From an uncultured Verrucomicrobiota bacterium (GTDB lineage Bacteria > Verrucomicrobiota > Verrucomicrobiia > Chthoniobacterales > SZAS-18), in contig CALMVM010000229.1 of the NCBI GenBank assembly GCA_937873255.1, positions 1-18,093 of the forward strand: DNA of 18,093 nucleotides. Reading direction: 5' to 3'. Each line of letters opens with the position of its first letter. Position 1 is the first letter of the stretch. The notes beneath the pieces were generated by a model that saw only the letters and a program-made list of their open reading frames with translations, had not been told where the DNA came from and made no database searches. The position numbers were made by a program, and so were the translations under genes. Shown here in pieces: positions 1 to 7,565 of this stretch.

Positions 1-387
1 TTTCTCGGCGGCGTGGACGACGGCGCGCTGGCGGAAGTTTACGCCGACTGCACGCTCTACGCGCAAGGGAGCCAGACGCTGGCACGCAGCGTGGAGGGGT
101 TCGGCATTTCGTTCCTCGAAGCCGGTTATCACGGCAAACCATCCGCCGCTTTTTTGTCGGGCGGCGTGGCGGAAGCGGTGGTCGATGGGCAAACCGGCCT
201 GCTGGTGCCGGAAGGCGATCTGCCTGCCTTGGCGGCGGCCATCGGACGGCTATTGGGAGACCCGGCGTTGTGCGCGCGGATGGGCGCGGCCGGACGGGAG
301 CATGCCCACAGCCTGCGGTGGGAAGACGCGGCACGGGCGCTTTTCGGACCGGCGTCGCGGTTGCCAATCGTTCGTTCCGACCTCTGA
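1..387 (+). CDS. Glycosyltransferase, GT4-like, C-terminal fragment
   Basis: The frame is open to the window edge, so only the last 128 or so residues are visible and the true start lies upstream. What is seen resembles the C-terminal nucleotide-sugar-binding half of a GT-B fold, group 1 (GT4) glycosyltransferase. There is an EGFGISFLEAGYHGKP stretch, matching the family pattern E-G-F/L-G-x-x-x-L-E-A-x-x-x-G-x-P. It is followed by GGVAEAVVDGQTGLLVPEGD, matching the G-G-x-x-E-x-V-x-D-G-x-T-G-L-L-V-P pattern. Such enzymes transfer a sugar from an activated donor to a lipid, polysaccharide or protein acceptor, usually at the cytoplasmic face of the membrane. Donor and acceptor cannot be told from this fragment. 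It converges with mnmG across a 228-bp repeat-rich gap. Confidence 0.85.
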   Translation, partial: FLGGVDDGALAEVYADCTLYAQGSQTLARSVEGFGISFLEAGYHGKPSAAFLSGGVAEAVVDGQTGLLVPEGDLPALAAAIGRLLGDPALCARMGAAGREHAHSLRWEDAARALFGPASRLPIVRSDL

Positions 388-392
388 CTTCT

Positions 393-474
393 GGACAGGC
401 CGCAACCGCGGCCGGTCGTTGCTGGCAACAGGTTTCCGGTCAGGCCGCAGCGCGGCCCGGTCGTTCTGGCAGTT
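393..474. repeat. Degenerate 37-bp direct repeat, two units
   Basis: Two similar units lie 45 bp apart, at 393-429 and 438-474. Both run through CAGGCCGCA, a GC-rich middle and CGGTCGTT, then CTGGCA. The second unit runs into the left arm of the hairpin element at 461-596, so the first may be a relic of a partial duplication of that element's flank. It lies between two convergent genes and has no coding frame of its own. Confidence 0.55.
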
Positions 475-596
475 GGTAGGGACGGCCCTCCGAGCCATCC
501 GTGGATTTTCCGGAGCGGCGCACCGTTCGCACGTTGCGTTTTGCCAGAAATATTTGGGACGCGTCGGAGACACGCCCCTATCAATTGCCAGAACGA
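461..596 (+). repeat. Structured dispersed repeat, copy A
   Basis: Outer arms TCGTTCTGGCAGTTG (461-475) and CAATTGCCAGAACGA (582-596) pair along 15 positions, with one G-T wobble. The core at 475-509 (containing ACGGCCCTCCGAGCC and TCCGTGGATTTT) and CACGTTGCGT at 530-539 match the reverse complement of the element at 9848-9967. The arm sequences of the two copies differ but are each self-complementary. This looks like a REP/MITE-type non-coding element, placed between the convergent glycosyltransferase gene and mnmG. No transposase is present in it. It may also act as a bidirectional transcription stop. Confidence 0.65.
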
Positions 597-615
597 ACGC
601 CGTTGGACGCGGCTC

Positions 616-2490
616 TCAGGTTACGCCACGCTCCATCCATACCGCCAACAACGCGATGTCGGCCGGAGTCACGCCGCTGATGCGGCTGGCCTGGCCCAAG
701 TTTGTCGGCGCGATGCAGGCGAGCTTCTGCCGCGCCTCGGTCCGCAGGCCGCTGATCGAAGCATAGTCGATGCCGGGCGGGATGAGCTTGCCTTCGAGGC
801 CCCGCGCGCGTTCCACGCCGATTTCCTGACGCCGGATGTAGCCCTCGTAGCGCAGGTCAGTTTCCACCTGTTCCCAGATGAGGGCGGGGAATTCCGAGTC
901 GCACCGCAATTCGGCCGGCAGCGTGCGCCAATCGTTTTCGGGCCGACGCAGCCACGCGTCGAGACGCAGGCCGCCGTACTTCGCCGTCGCGGTCCAGGCG
1001 CGGGCGGACTCCAGACAGGCAAGCTTTTCACGGTGGGCCGCCCACGACCGGTCGTCGATCAGGCCGAGTCCGCGGGCGCGGGCGGTCAGACGCACGTCGG
1101 CGTTGTCGGCGCGCAAGAGGAGCCGGTGTTCCGCGCGGCTCGTGAACATGCGGTACGGCTCGTCGGTGCCCTTCGTGACGAGGTCGTCGATGAGCACGCC
1201 GATGTACGCCTCCGCGCGTCCGAGCACGAACGGCCCGCCGCCCAGCACGCGTTGCGCGGCGTTGATCCCGGCGACGATGCCCTGCGCGGCCGCCTCCTCG
1301 TAGCCGCTCGTCCCGTTGATCTGGCCGGCGAAGTACAGGTTGCCGATCCGCTTGGTTTCCAGCGTCGGCTGGAGCTGCGTCGGCGGGCAATAGTCGTACT
1401 CCACCGCGTACCCTGGTCGGATGATCTCCGCGCGCTCCAACCCCGGCACGGTCTGCACGAAGGCCAGCTGCACCTCGAAGGGCAGGCTCGTGGAAATGCC
1501 GTTGACGTAATATTCCCGCGTGTGGCGCCCTTCGGGTTCGAGAAATAGCTGGTGGCTCGTCTTCTCGGCGAACCGCACGACCTTGTCCTCGATGGACGGG
1601 CAGTAACGCGGTCCGATGCCCTCGATCCGGCCCGAGTACATCGGCGAGCGGTCGAGATTATCGCGGATGATGGCGTGCGTGCGCTCGTTGGTGTGCGTGG
1701 TCCAGCAAGGCAGTTGTTCCACGTGGAACACGCCGTCGCGCCAGGTGTTGAGTGTGAACAAATCGTGCAGCCCCCGCTCCGCCAACCGTTCGGGCCAAAA
1801 TGAAAATGCCGGCGGCGGCTCGTCGCCCGGGTGGATCTCGCAACGCGAGAAATCGATGGAACGCCCGTTGAGCCGGCAGGGCGTGCCCGTCTTGAAACGG
1901 CCGATCTCGAACTCCAGCGCGCGCAGATGGTCGCTGAGCGAACTCGCCGGGTCGCCCATCCGACCGCCGGCCTGGTTTTGCTGTCCGACGTGCAGCAGTC
2001 CGCGCATGAACGTACCCGTCGTCACGACGACCGTCCGTGCCCGCAACCGCACGCCGAGGTGCGTCTCAACGCCCTCCGCACGCTCGCCCGACGCGTCGAG
2101 GACCAACCGCGCGGCATTGCCCTGGTGCAGGTCGAGTCGCTCCTGGGATTCGCACACCGCCTTGAGCCGGAATTGGTACGCCTTCTTGTCACACTGCGAA
2201 CGCGGACCCCGGACGCTCGGCCCTTTCGAGGCGTTGAGCACGCGGCACTGGATGGCGGTAGCGGCAGTGTTGATCCCCATGATGCCGCCGAGCGCATCGA
2301 TCTCGCGGACCATATGTCCCTTGGCGAGCCCGCCGACCGCCGGGTTGCACGACATCTGGCCGATGGAGTCGAGGTTCTGCGTGAGCATCGCCGTCTCGCA
2401 ACCGGACCGCGCCGCCGCCAGCGCCGCCTCGATCCCGGCGTGGCCCGCGCCGATGACGAGCACGTCGTAGGTCTTGGGATAGGTGAACAT
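616..2490 (-). CDS. mnmG: tRNA U34 carboxymethylaminomethyl-modifying enzyme MnmG (GidA)
   Basis: MnmG is the FAD- and NADH-using subunit that works with the GTPase MnmE to put a carboxymethylaminomethyl group on the wobble uridine of certain tRNAs in the cytoplasm. The predicted protein is 624 residues, normal for the family. The N-terminus carries the dinucleotide-binding motif GAGHAG (14-19), followed by the family signature around [13 protein letters not shown] (about 47-59). Further on are [23 protein letters not shown] and [12 protein letters not shown], all typical of MnmG. The ATG at 2490 is chosen because the protein then starts just ahead of the Rossmann strand; a longer open frame reaches 2547. 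No clear Shine-Dalgarno site precedes it. The codons for FHVEQ near residue 255 contain a perfect parS-like palindrome. MnmE, RsmG, ParA and ParB, common neighbours elsewhere, are not in the window. Confidence 0.97.
   Translation of the reverse strand: MFTYPKTYDVLVIGAGHAGIEAALAAARSGCETAMLTQNLDSIGQMSCNPAVGGLAKGHMVREIDALGGIMGINTAATAIQCRVLNASKGPSVRGPRSQCDKKAYQFRLKAVCESQERLDLHQGNAARLVLDASGERAEGVETHLGVRLRARTVVVTTGTFMRGLLHVGQQNQAGGRMGDPASSLSDHLRALEFEIGRFKTGTPCRLNGRSIDFSRCEIHPGDEPPPAFSFWPERLAERGLHDLFTLNTWRDGVFHVEQLPCWTTHTNERTHAIIRDNLDRSPMYSGRIEGIGPRYCPSIEDKVVRFAEKTSHQLFLEPEGRHTREYYVNGISTSLPFEVQLAFVQTVPGLERAEIIRPGYAVEYDYCPPTQLQPTLETKRIGNLYFAGQINGTSGYEEAAAQGIVAGINAAQRVLGGGPFVLGRAEAYIGVLIDDLVTKGTDEPYRMFTSRAEHRLLLRADNADVRLTARARGLGLIDDRSWAAHREKLACLESARAWTATAKYGGLRLDAWLRRPENDWRTLPAELRCDSEFPALIWEQVETDLRYEGYIRRQEIGVERARGLEGKLIPPGIDYASISGLRTEARQKLACIAPTNLGQASRISGVTPADIALLAVWMERGVT
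1715..1730. promoter_or_regulatory. parS: parS-like ParB-binding site inside mnmG
   Basis: TGTTCCACGTGGAACA is a perfect 16-bp palindrome and closely fits the bacterial chromosomal parS consensus (TGTTNCACGTGNAACA type). ParB/Spo0J nucleates on such sites, loads as a clamp, and helps segregate the origin region with ParA and SMC. The site lies within the mnmG coding frame. No parB gene is visible here, so the call rests on the motif and on the mnmG/yidD context. Confidence 0.8.
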
Positions 2491-2531
2491 GCGGCCGGGG
2501 CGGAAGCGTGCGTGACGAAAAATTTCCCGAC

Positions 2532-2580
2532 TTTCCCAGACGCGCAAGTGAACGGCCGGGCGAAGAAAATGTCTGGGAAA
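2532..2580. promoter_or_regulatory. Inverted repeat in the mnmG/hypothetical divergent region
   Basis: TTTCCCAGAC (2532-2541) and its exact reverse complement GTCTGGGAAA (2571-2580) flank 29 bp. The repeat lies 42 bp upstream of the mnmG start and about 100 bp upstream of the divergent gene at 2684. It could be an operator pair or a hairpin in a leader transcript. No confident -35/-10 pair was found with it. Confidence 0.4.
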
Positions 2581-2683
2581 CCGTGGACCCTTCTTCGCAC
2601 GGAACAGAGTGTTGCGCCAGCGCCGGCTTGTGGCGAGAGTGGCGGCGGTTCCTCCCGAGCGCCCCGCTCAACCCGCCGATTCG

Positions 2684-3088
2684 ATGAAGAAGGAATCCGC
2701 CGCCGGTCCGAACGCCCTGCTTGCCGGGGGGCACATCCAGGCATCGCCGTACAAATCGGCGGTCGAGGAACTCGACACCCTGCGCAAAACGCTCCGCCTG
2801 GCGTGCCAGCATTTTTCCAAGCGCATCGACATGGAGATCATCCGCGTGCGCGAGCGGGTGGCCGAGGCGGGAGAACAATACACCGCAGCCGGGGAAAAGC
2901 CGAAACCGACGGGCCGCAACGGTGAGAGGTCGAATGGTCCTGGCACCAGCCGTCTCTACGACGTGCGCGACATGATCACCCTCCTGCGAACTTTGGAGGT
3001 CAAGCCGCTGGCCGGACGGCGCAAGGATTTGAAGAAGATCGAGTCCCTCGTGGACGAACTGCGCCTGCTGGTCGAGCGGTGGGGGTAA
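2684..3088 (+). CDS. Conserved-looking small soluble protein, function unknown
   Basis: The product is 134 residues, charged, with no signal peptide or membrane segment. The N-terminus is followed by a helical stretch (about 25-65: VEELDTLRKTLRLACQHFSK, then IIRVRERVAEAGEQY). A Gly/Pro/Asn-rich linker comes next (about 68-88), then a second helical block ending in KKIESLVDELRLLVERWG. This helix-linker-helix make-up suggests a small coiled or helical-bundle protein. The ATG at 2684 is preferred because upstream codons in the open frame are Arg/Pro-rich and unlike the rest. It is divergent from mnmG across 193 bp and convergent with yidD after 33 bp. The family is not recognised. Confidence 0.7.
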   Translation: MKKESAAGPNALLAGGHIQASPYKSAVEELDTLRKTLRLACQHFSKRIDMEIIRVRERVAEAGEQYTAAGEKPKPTGRNGERSNGPGTSRLYDVRDMITLLRTLEVKPLAGRRKDLKKIESLVDELRLLVERWG

Positions 3089-3121
3089 GGGTTGGACGCG
3101 GGGACCGGGCGGCAATCGCTT

Positions 3122-3538
3122 CTAGGAAGGCGGAACCAACGATATTGGTCTGGCAGTATCAGGAGCGGGCGCAGGCGCGGCTGGCGAACCGGACGTTCGC
3201 TCGTCAGACTCTCCCGGGACGGGGTCGTATGTGCCGAGCGGGACGTTGGTACGGCATCGGTCGAGCCGCGCTTCGGTCATCTGCAAACCCTTGATCAAGC
3301 CGTACCGGCGCACTGCGGCGGCAGAGTAGTGCGAACAACTCGGATAAAAACGGCAGCAGGCCGGAAAGCCGAGCCGCGGCTTTGTCCATTGATACAGGTT
3401 CACGGCTGTCAGATAACCCTTCGCGGCGACCTGGTCGCCGGGAGCACGGCAAAAGTCAACGACGCCGAGCAGCACGACAAAACCAAAGGCCGCCAGCCAC
3501 GGATGGGGACGCCTCAGGAATTGCGGCAATGCGGGCAT
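3122..3538 (-). CDS. yidD: Membrane protein insertion efficiency factor YidD
   Basis: YidD is a small membrane-associated protein thought to assist the YidC insertase. The hallmark block CCRFYPSCSHYSAAAVRRYG followed by LIKGLQMTEARLDRC is clear at about residues 57-90. The predicted product is 138 residues, longer than the common 70-110. It has an N-terminal hydrophobic segment (LAAFGFVVLLGVVDF) ahead of the YidD core and a Pro/Ala-rich tail after it. The ATG at 3538 is preferred over the longer frame to 3580; this start overlaps the end of the upstream gene by 25 nt, suggesting the two are translated together. In many bacteria yidD sits in the rpmH-rnpA-yidC cluster near the origin. Those partners are absent here, although mnmG is close by. 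Confidence 0.9.
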   Translation of the reverse strand: MPALPQFLRRPHPWLAAFGFVVLLGVVDFCRAPGDQVAAKGYLTAVNLYQWTKPRLGFPACCRFYPSCSHYSAAAVRRYGLIKGLQMTEARLDRCRTNVPLGTYDPVPGESDERTSGSPAAPAPAPDTARPISLVPPS

Positions 3539-4029
3539 ACAGCACTGGCTTGGAGACGCTGCCCGCCGCACTGGGGACAACGGACGAGTTGGCCCTGCGG
3601 CCGGGAGAAAAAGTAGATGATCAATCCGATTGGCCCGGTAAACATCACGAGGAACATCCAGAGCACCGAGCTATCCATCCCACGGCTTTTCGCGTCCCGC
3701 GCGACCCAGATCAGCAACGCGATGTTCAATGCGAGCAGCGTGACGGCGAGCACGATCATCATCAGGAGCCCGCCGCCGCACCCGCCACCGCAAACTTTGC
3801 AGGCGCGCTCTGCTTCTTCCTGCTGGCGCTGGCGCTCCTCAGGGGTCAGCGGACGCACCGTGGCCGTGGGGTATGCCCCGGGCGTCGCGCTCTGCGTCCG
3901 TGATGGATAAGGCGAGGCAACGGCACGCGGAGTCGGGGTCGGCGAGCCGTACTGCGCACGGACGCCCGTGGCTGAAGCCAGCACAAACACGAGGACAAAA
4001 AACAGAATTTTTCTGAGGGATGAAGCCAT
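3514..4029 (-). CDS. Signal-peptide membrane protein with PLDc_N-like segment and C-terminal zinc ribbon
   Basis: The 171-residue product begins with a probable signal peptide (ILFFVLVFVLASATGVRA, about 7-24) followed by a Pro/Thr/Ser-rich linker. A Gln/Glu-rich helix leads into a Cys-Gly patch (CKVCGGGCGGG). Two hydrophobic helices follow. The second part, IWVARDAKSRGMDSSVLWMFLVMFTGPIGLIIYFFSR, resembles the PLDc_N family (the short two-helix segment of cardiolipin synthase-like proteins), but there is no HKD catalytic domain. The C-terminus has two CxxC pairs, CPQCGG and CPHC, making a zinc ribbon. The ATG at 4029 puts the signal peptide at the N-terminus; a GTG at 4050 is in frame. It is directly upstream of yidD with a 25-nt overlap. 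A role in membrane protein handling is only a guess from that context. Confidence 0.75.
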   Translation of the reverse strand: MASSLRKILFFVLVFVLASATGVRAQYGSPTPTPRAVASPYPSRTQSATPGAYPTATVRPLTPEERQRQQEEAERACKVCGGGCGGGLLMMIVLAVTLLALNIALLIWVARDAKSRGMDSSVLWMFLVMFTGPIGLIIYFFSRPQGQLVRCPQCGGQRLQASAVCPHCRNS

Positions 4030-4241
4030 AGCGCGAGTTTGGAGATCCACCGGTTATCTTAAAACGCCCCCCTTTGGGTAGGTAGAGAAGGTGCTTAGCC
4101 ATTTCGCCGCTGGGGGGCGAGAAAAATCGTACCGCAACGGCGATGGAAATTGCACGCGCTGCACCAAGCCGGTCGCAGGCTGCTCGTTCTTCTTGAATCT
4201 TCCAGGGGATTGCCGGATGATGGCCGACGTTTGCCTGCCTT

Positions 4242-4829
4242 ATGTTTCCCGCGCTTTTGCTGATTCCTCTCGTCGCTCTGTTCCGCATTTTCCTGGCGTG
4301 GCAGCCGGCCGGGCCCTCGACGTGGCTGATGGGGGCCAGTCCGCTCGCGGCGGTGGCGTTGTGCGGAGGGTTGTTCCTGCCCCGCCGCCTGGCCCTCGCC
4401 GTACCGCTCGGGATTCTCCTGATTTCGGACGCCGTCATCGACGCGCACTACGGCGCGAACTTCTTCGCCGCCTCGCTGCTCGCCCGGTACGTCTTGCTGG
4501 CCCTCATCGGAACGGGCGGCCTGGCGTTGCGCCGCTCGCTGGCTCCCCGGGTGGTCGGCATTCTTCCGACCGTCGCGGCGACGCTGGCGGGGTCGGTGTT
4601 TTTCTACCTCACCAGCAACACCCTGACCTGGCTCGGCTCGCCGGAATACCCCCAAACCGCCGCCGGTCTGTGGCAGGCGCTCACCGTCGGGCTGCCGGGT
4701 TATCCGCCGACGTGGCTTTTTTTCCGAAACGAACTTGTCAGCGACGCGCTCTATTCTATCGTGTTCCTCGCTTGCGTCCGCCTGACGCAGCCCACGCTGG
4801 GAAACGAGCCCGTTCTCGCTTCCCGCTGA
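4242..4829 (+). CDS. DUF6580-like integral membrane protein
   Basis: The 195-residue product is very hydrophobic with about five to six likely membrane helices. The layout fits the DUF6580 family: an N-terminal helix, a PLAAVALCGGLFLPRRLALAVPLGILLISDAVI stretch, a helical hairpin containing SVFFYLTSNTLTW, then a loop with PQTAAGLWQALTVGLPGYPPTWLFFRNELVSDALYSIVFL. The FFRNxLxxDxLxxxxxF pattern near the C-terminus is characteristic. The family has no settled function; a resemblance to vitamin-uptake S components has been noted for similar folds but is not shown here. The start is the only good ATG. The gene runs toward pdhA, with a 199-bp gap holding no gene. Confidence 0.7.
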   Translation: MFPALLLIPLVALFRIFLAWQPAGPSTWLMGASPLAAVALCGGLFLPRRLALAVPLGILLISDAVIDAHYGANFFAASLLARYVLLALIGTGGLALRRSLAPRVVGILPTVAATLAGSVFFYLTSNTLTWLGSPEYPQTAAGLWQALTVGLPGYPPTWLFFRNELVSDALYSIVFLACVRLTQPTLGNEPVLASR

Positions 4830-5028
4830 CGGCTGCGGCCAAAGTCGGACCGGCCCTTTTCCGGTGCGAGGTATCCGGGCTGACGACGTTCCCATTCTGC
4901 CTTCCGGGGACGGGGGAAGCCGCGCCCTTCGTACCGGAAGGGGACCTCGTTCTTTCGCCGTCAGCCAACCTATCGCACGCCGCGCCGTTGACCGGGTTTC
5001 CGTCCGCGTGGCCGAAGACGAATCCATT
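4830..5028 (+). promoter_or_regulatory. Gap upstream of pdhA, presumed pdh promoter region
   Basis: This 199-bp gap has no credible gene. It includes a short hairpin (CTTCC at about 4902 facing GGAAG at about 4916) that could end transcription of the preceding gene. The promoter of the pdh genes should lie here because pdhA is the first of the set, but no convincing -35/-10 pair was found. Confidence 0.3.
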
Positions 5029-6027
5029 ATGCACAAGAGTTCTGTCGTAGAACAGGAGTTGGGGATGCTTTCCCAGATGCTCCTCATCCGCCGTTTCGAG
5101 GAACGCGCCGCCCAACAATACCAGCGCGGCGACCGCATCGGCGGTTTTTGCCATCTCTACATCGGCCAGGAAGCCGTCGTGGCGGGTTCCGTGGCGGCGA
5201 CCCGGCCAGACGATTATCTCATCACCGCCTACCGCGACCACGGCCACGCGTTGGCGCGCGGCACGAGCGCGGACTCTTGCATGGCCGAGCTTTTCGGCAA
5301 GGCGACCGGCTGCTCGAAGGGGCTGGGTGGTTCGATGCATTATTTCGACAAGGAACGCTCCATGATGGGCGGCCACGCGATCATCGGCCAGCACCTGCCC
5401 CTCGCTACTGGGTTCGCGTTCGCCAGCAAATATCGTAACGAGGACCGCGTGACGCTGTGTTACATGGGCGACGGCGCGATCAACATCGGCGCGTTCCACG
5501 AGGCGTTGAACATGGCCGGGCTTTACAAGCTGCCGGTCATTTTCATCTGCGAGAACAATTTCTTTTCGATGGGCACGCACGCCCACCGCTCCAATCCGCT
5601 CAAGGAGATCGTCAATCGCGGCAAGGGCTACGACATGCCCAGCGTGGTCATCGACGGCATGGACGCCCGGGCGGTGCGCGACGGCCTCAGGCCCATCGTC
5701 GAGACCGTTCGCACGACGCCGCAGCCGTACTGGGTGGAGATTCGCACGTACCGTTACCGGGGCCACTCCATGAGCGACCCCGGCCTGTACCGGACGAAGG
5801 AGGAACTCGACAAGTACAAGGACCTCGACCCCATCGCCAAGCTCGCCAAACAGCTCACCGATGAGGGCACGCTGACCCAGGAGAAATACGATGCGATGGA
5901 CACCGAGGCCAAGGACATCGCCACTGCCAGCGTGAAGTTCGCCGAGGAAAGCCCCGAGCCGCCGCTGGAAGCACTATACGACTACACGTTCGTGAACACC
6001 GTGAACGGCCAGCCGGCGACCGCCTGA
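5029..6027 (+). CDS. pdhA: Pyruvate dehydrogenase E1 component, alpha subunit
   Basis: With PdhB this thiamine-diphosphate enzyme decarboxylates pyruvate and passes the acetyl group to the lipoyl arm of E2. The product is 332 residues, normal for bacterial E1 alpha. The thiamine-diphosphate/Mg motif runs from GDG (147-149) to NN (176-177) with the internal AFHEALNMA helix. YRGHSMSDPG at about 243-252 matches the loop carrying regulatory phosphorylation site 1 in mitochondrial E1 alpha, which favours a pyruvate over a branched-chain substrate. The ATG at 5029 starts just ahead of the conserved MLLIRRFEE block; the open frame extends upstream without family-like sequence. No Shine-Dalgarno site is apparent. 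pdhB follows after a small inserted gene. Confidence 0.96.
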   Translation: MHKSSVVEQELGMLSQMLLIRRFEERAAQQYQRGDRIGGFCHLYIGQEAVVAGSVAATRPDDYLITAYRDHGHALARGTSADSCMAELFGKATGCSKGLGGSMHYFDKERSMMGGHAIIGQHLPLATGFAFASKYRNEDRVTLCYMGDGAINIGAFHEALNMAGLYKLPVIFICENNFFSMGTHAHRSNPLKEIVNRGKGYDMPSVVIDGMDARAVRDGLRPIVETVRTTPQPYWVEIRTYRYRGHSMSDPGLYRTKEELDKYKDLDPIAKLAKQLTDEGTLTQEKYDAMDTEAKDIATASVKFAEESPEPPLEALYDYTFVNTVNGQPATA

Positions 6028-6059
6028 CAGCGTCAATAAATGCGGGCGGTGGTGTTGCC

Positions 6060-6527
6060 ATGAGTTGGTGGAATCCAAAAATAGACGACGCTACCCGCCA
6101 ACGGCACGGGCGGCGCATTTTGGCCCATAGTGGCTCTTGGCTGCTGGCTTCCTTGGCGCTGACCGCTACCGGGTCGTACTACGGTGTTCTGAATCCTACG
6201 AAGGTTGCCTGCTTCTTTGCGCTGGGGCTATTTTGGGCTAAGGCTCTTGTTCGGTCTTGGCAGCCTGGGTATCAAAAAGGTTTCGGCTGGGACTTCTTTT
6301 TCCCCGCGTTTTTGATGATCGGCATTGGCGATTGGGGTCGCCACCACCTGCCCGGCACTTCCCCTCTTTGGATGAATATCCTCGACGGCCTGTATCGTGG
6401 TCTTTGCAGTGTTGGGTGCACGGGGGTCAGCGCGTTTCTGCTTCTCTGGCTATTCCGCGATATTCTCCTTGAGCGTATAGGTAATCGCTCAAGCCCTAAC
6501 CCTGACAACGCCGCCCGTGCCCATTAA
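6060..6527 (+). CDS. Small membrane protein inserted between pdhA and pdhB
   Basis: The product is 155 residues with hydrophobic segments at about 25-43 (SGSWLLASLALTATGSYYGV), 48-62 (VACFFALGLFWAKAL), 75-90 (WDFFFPAFLMIGIG) and 116-137 (LCSVGCTGVSAFLLLWLFRDI). This makes three or four likely helices. It is rich in Trp and Phe. The codons use more T in third positions than those of the flanking pdh genes, hinting at a separate history. It lies 32 nt after pdhA and its stop is 31 nt before the pdhB start, so it is probably co-transcribed. No family is recognised, and nothing ties it biochemically to the complex. Confidence 0.65.
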   Translation: MSWWNPKIDDATRQRHGRRILAHSGSWLLASLALTATGSYYGVLNPTKVACFFALGLFWAKALVRSWQPGYQKGFGWDFFFPAFLMIGIGDWGRHHLPGTSPLWMNILDGLYRGLCSVGCTGVSAFLLLWLFRDILLERIGNRSSPNPDNAARAH

Positions 6528-6558
6528 CTCGGCTTCCCTGCCCTTTCCTTTCCGTTTC

Positions 6559-7542
6559 ATGAGAGAAATCACCTACCGCCAAGCCGTCAACGAAGCCCTG
6601 ATTGAAGAGATGGAGCGCGACCCCAACGTGTTCCTCATGGGAGAAGAGGTGGCGGAATACAACGGCGCTTACAAGATCAGCCAGGGGCTCCTGGAAAAAT
6701 TCGGCCCCAAGCGCGTGATCGATACACCCATCGCCGAGGCCGGTTTCGCCGGGTTGGGCGTGGGGGCGGCGATGGTCGGACTGCGGCCGATCATCGAATT
6801 CATGACGTTCTCGTTCTCGCTGGTGGCCTTCGACCAGATCGTCAATAATGCGCCCAACATGCTGACGATGTCCGGCGGACAGTTCACGGTGCCCATCGTG
6901 TTCCGCGGACCCAACGGCCCCGCCCACCAGCTCGGCGCGACGCATTCCCACGCCACCGAATGCTGGTACGCCAACGTTCCCGGCCTGAAGGTCGTCATGC
7001 CCGCCACCGCACGCGACGCCAAAGGCCTGCTCAAAACCGCCATCCGTGACGACAATCCCGTACTCGTCCTCGAAAGCGAGCTTCTCTACAGCACGAAAGG
7101 CCCGGTCGACGACCTCGGCACGGAGGTTCTCGTGCCCTTCGGCAAAGCGGCGATCCACCGCGAGGGCAGCGACGTGACGATCCTCTGCTACGCGCAGACC
7201 GTCCGCATGGCGATGGCGGCGGCCGAAACGCTCCAGGCAAAGGGGGTCAACGCCGAGGTGCTCGATCTGCGTTCCATCAAGCCGCTGGACCTCGACACGA
7301 TCCTAAATTCCGTCAGCAAAACCCACCGCGTGGTCGTCGCCGAGCAAAACCGGCCGTTCTGCGGCATCGGTTCCGAGTTGTGCTTTCAGATCCAGAAGTA
7401 CATTTTCGACGAACTCGACGCCCCCGTGGCCCGCGTGACGCAGGAGGAGGTGCCGATGCCTTACAATGAGGCATTGGAGGAAGCCGTGCTGCCAAGCGCG
7501 GACAAGATCGTCCGCGCGGTGTTGGAGGTCTGCCCGGTGTAG
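6559..7542 (+). CDS. pdhB: Pyruvate dehydrogenase E1 component, beta subunit
   Basis: This is the partner of PdhA in the alpha2-beta2 E1 enzyme; its pyrimidine-binding domain completes the thiamine-diphosphate site at the subunit interface. The product is 327 residues, normal for the family. GEEVAEYNGAYKIS (28-41) includes Glu29, the position that contacts N1' of the cofactor in characterised E1 beta subunits. GATHSHATECWY carries the conserved active-site histidine region. The C-terminal transketolase domain (SDVTILCYAQTVRMAMAAAETL, then LDLRSIKPLDLDTI) is intact. The ATG at 6559 begins the conserved REITYRQAVNEAL block; a GTG 42 nt upstream would overlap the preceding gene. The leader is pyrimidine-rich with no Shine-Dalgarno site. 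Confidence 0.96.
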   Translation: MREITYRQAVNEALIEEMERDPNVFLMGEEVAEYNGAYKISQGLLEKFGPKRVIDTPIAEAGFAGLGVGAAMVGLRPIIEFMTFSFSLVAFDQIVNNAPNMLTMSGGQFTVPIVFRGPNGPAHQLGATHSHATECWYANVPGLKVVMPATARDAKGLLKTAIRDDNPVLVLESELLYSTKGPVDDLGTEVLVPFGKAAIHREGSDVTILCYAQTVRMAMAAAETLQAKGVNAEVLDLRSIKPLDLDTILNSVSKTHRVVVAEQNRPFCGIGSELCFQIQKYIFDELDAPVARVTQEEVPMPYNEALEEAVLPSADKIVRAVLEVCPV

Positions 7543-7565
7543 CCGTCGATCCGTGGAACCGACAG

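Noticed and set aside
541..2925. Long plus-strand open frames opposite mnmG
   Set aside because: They lie antisense to a well-supported MnmG, are Arg/Pro/Val-rich and match no family; they are a by-product of high GC.
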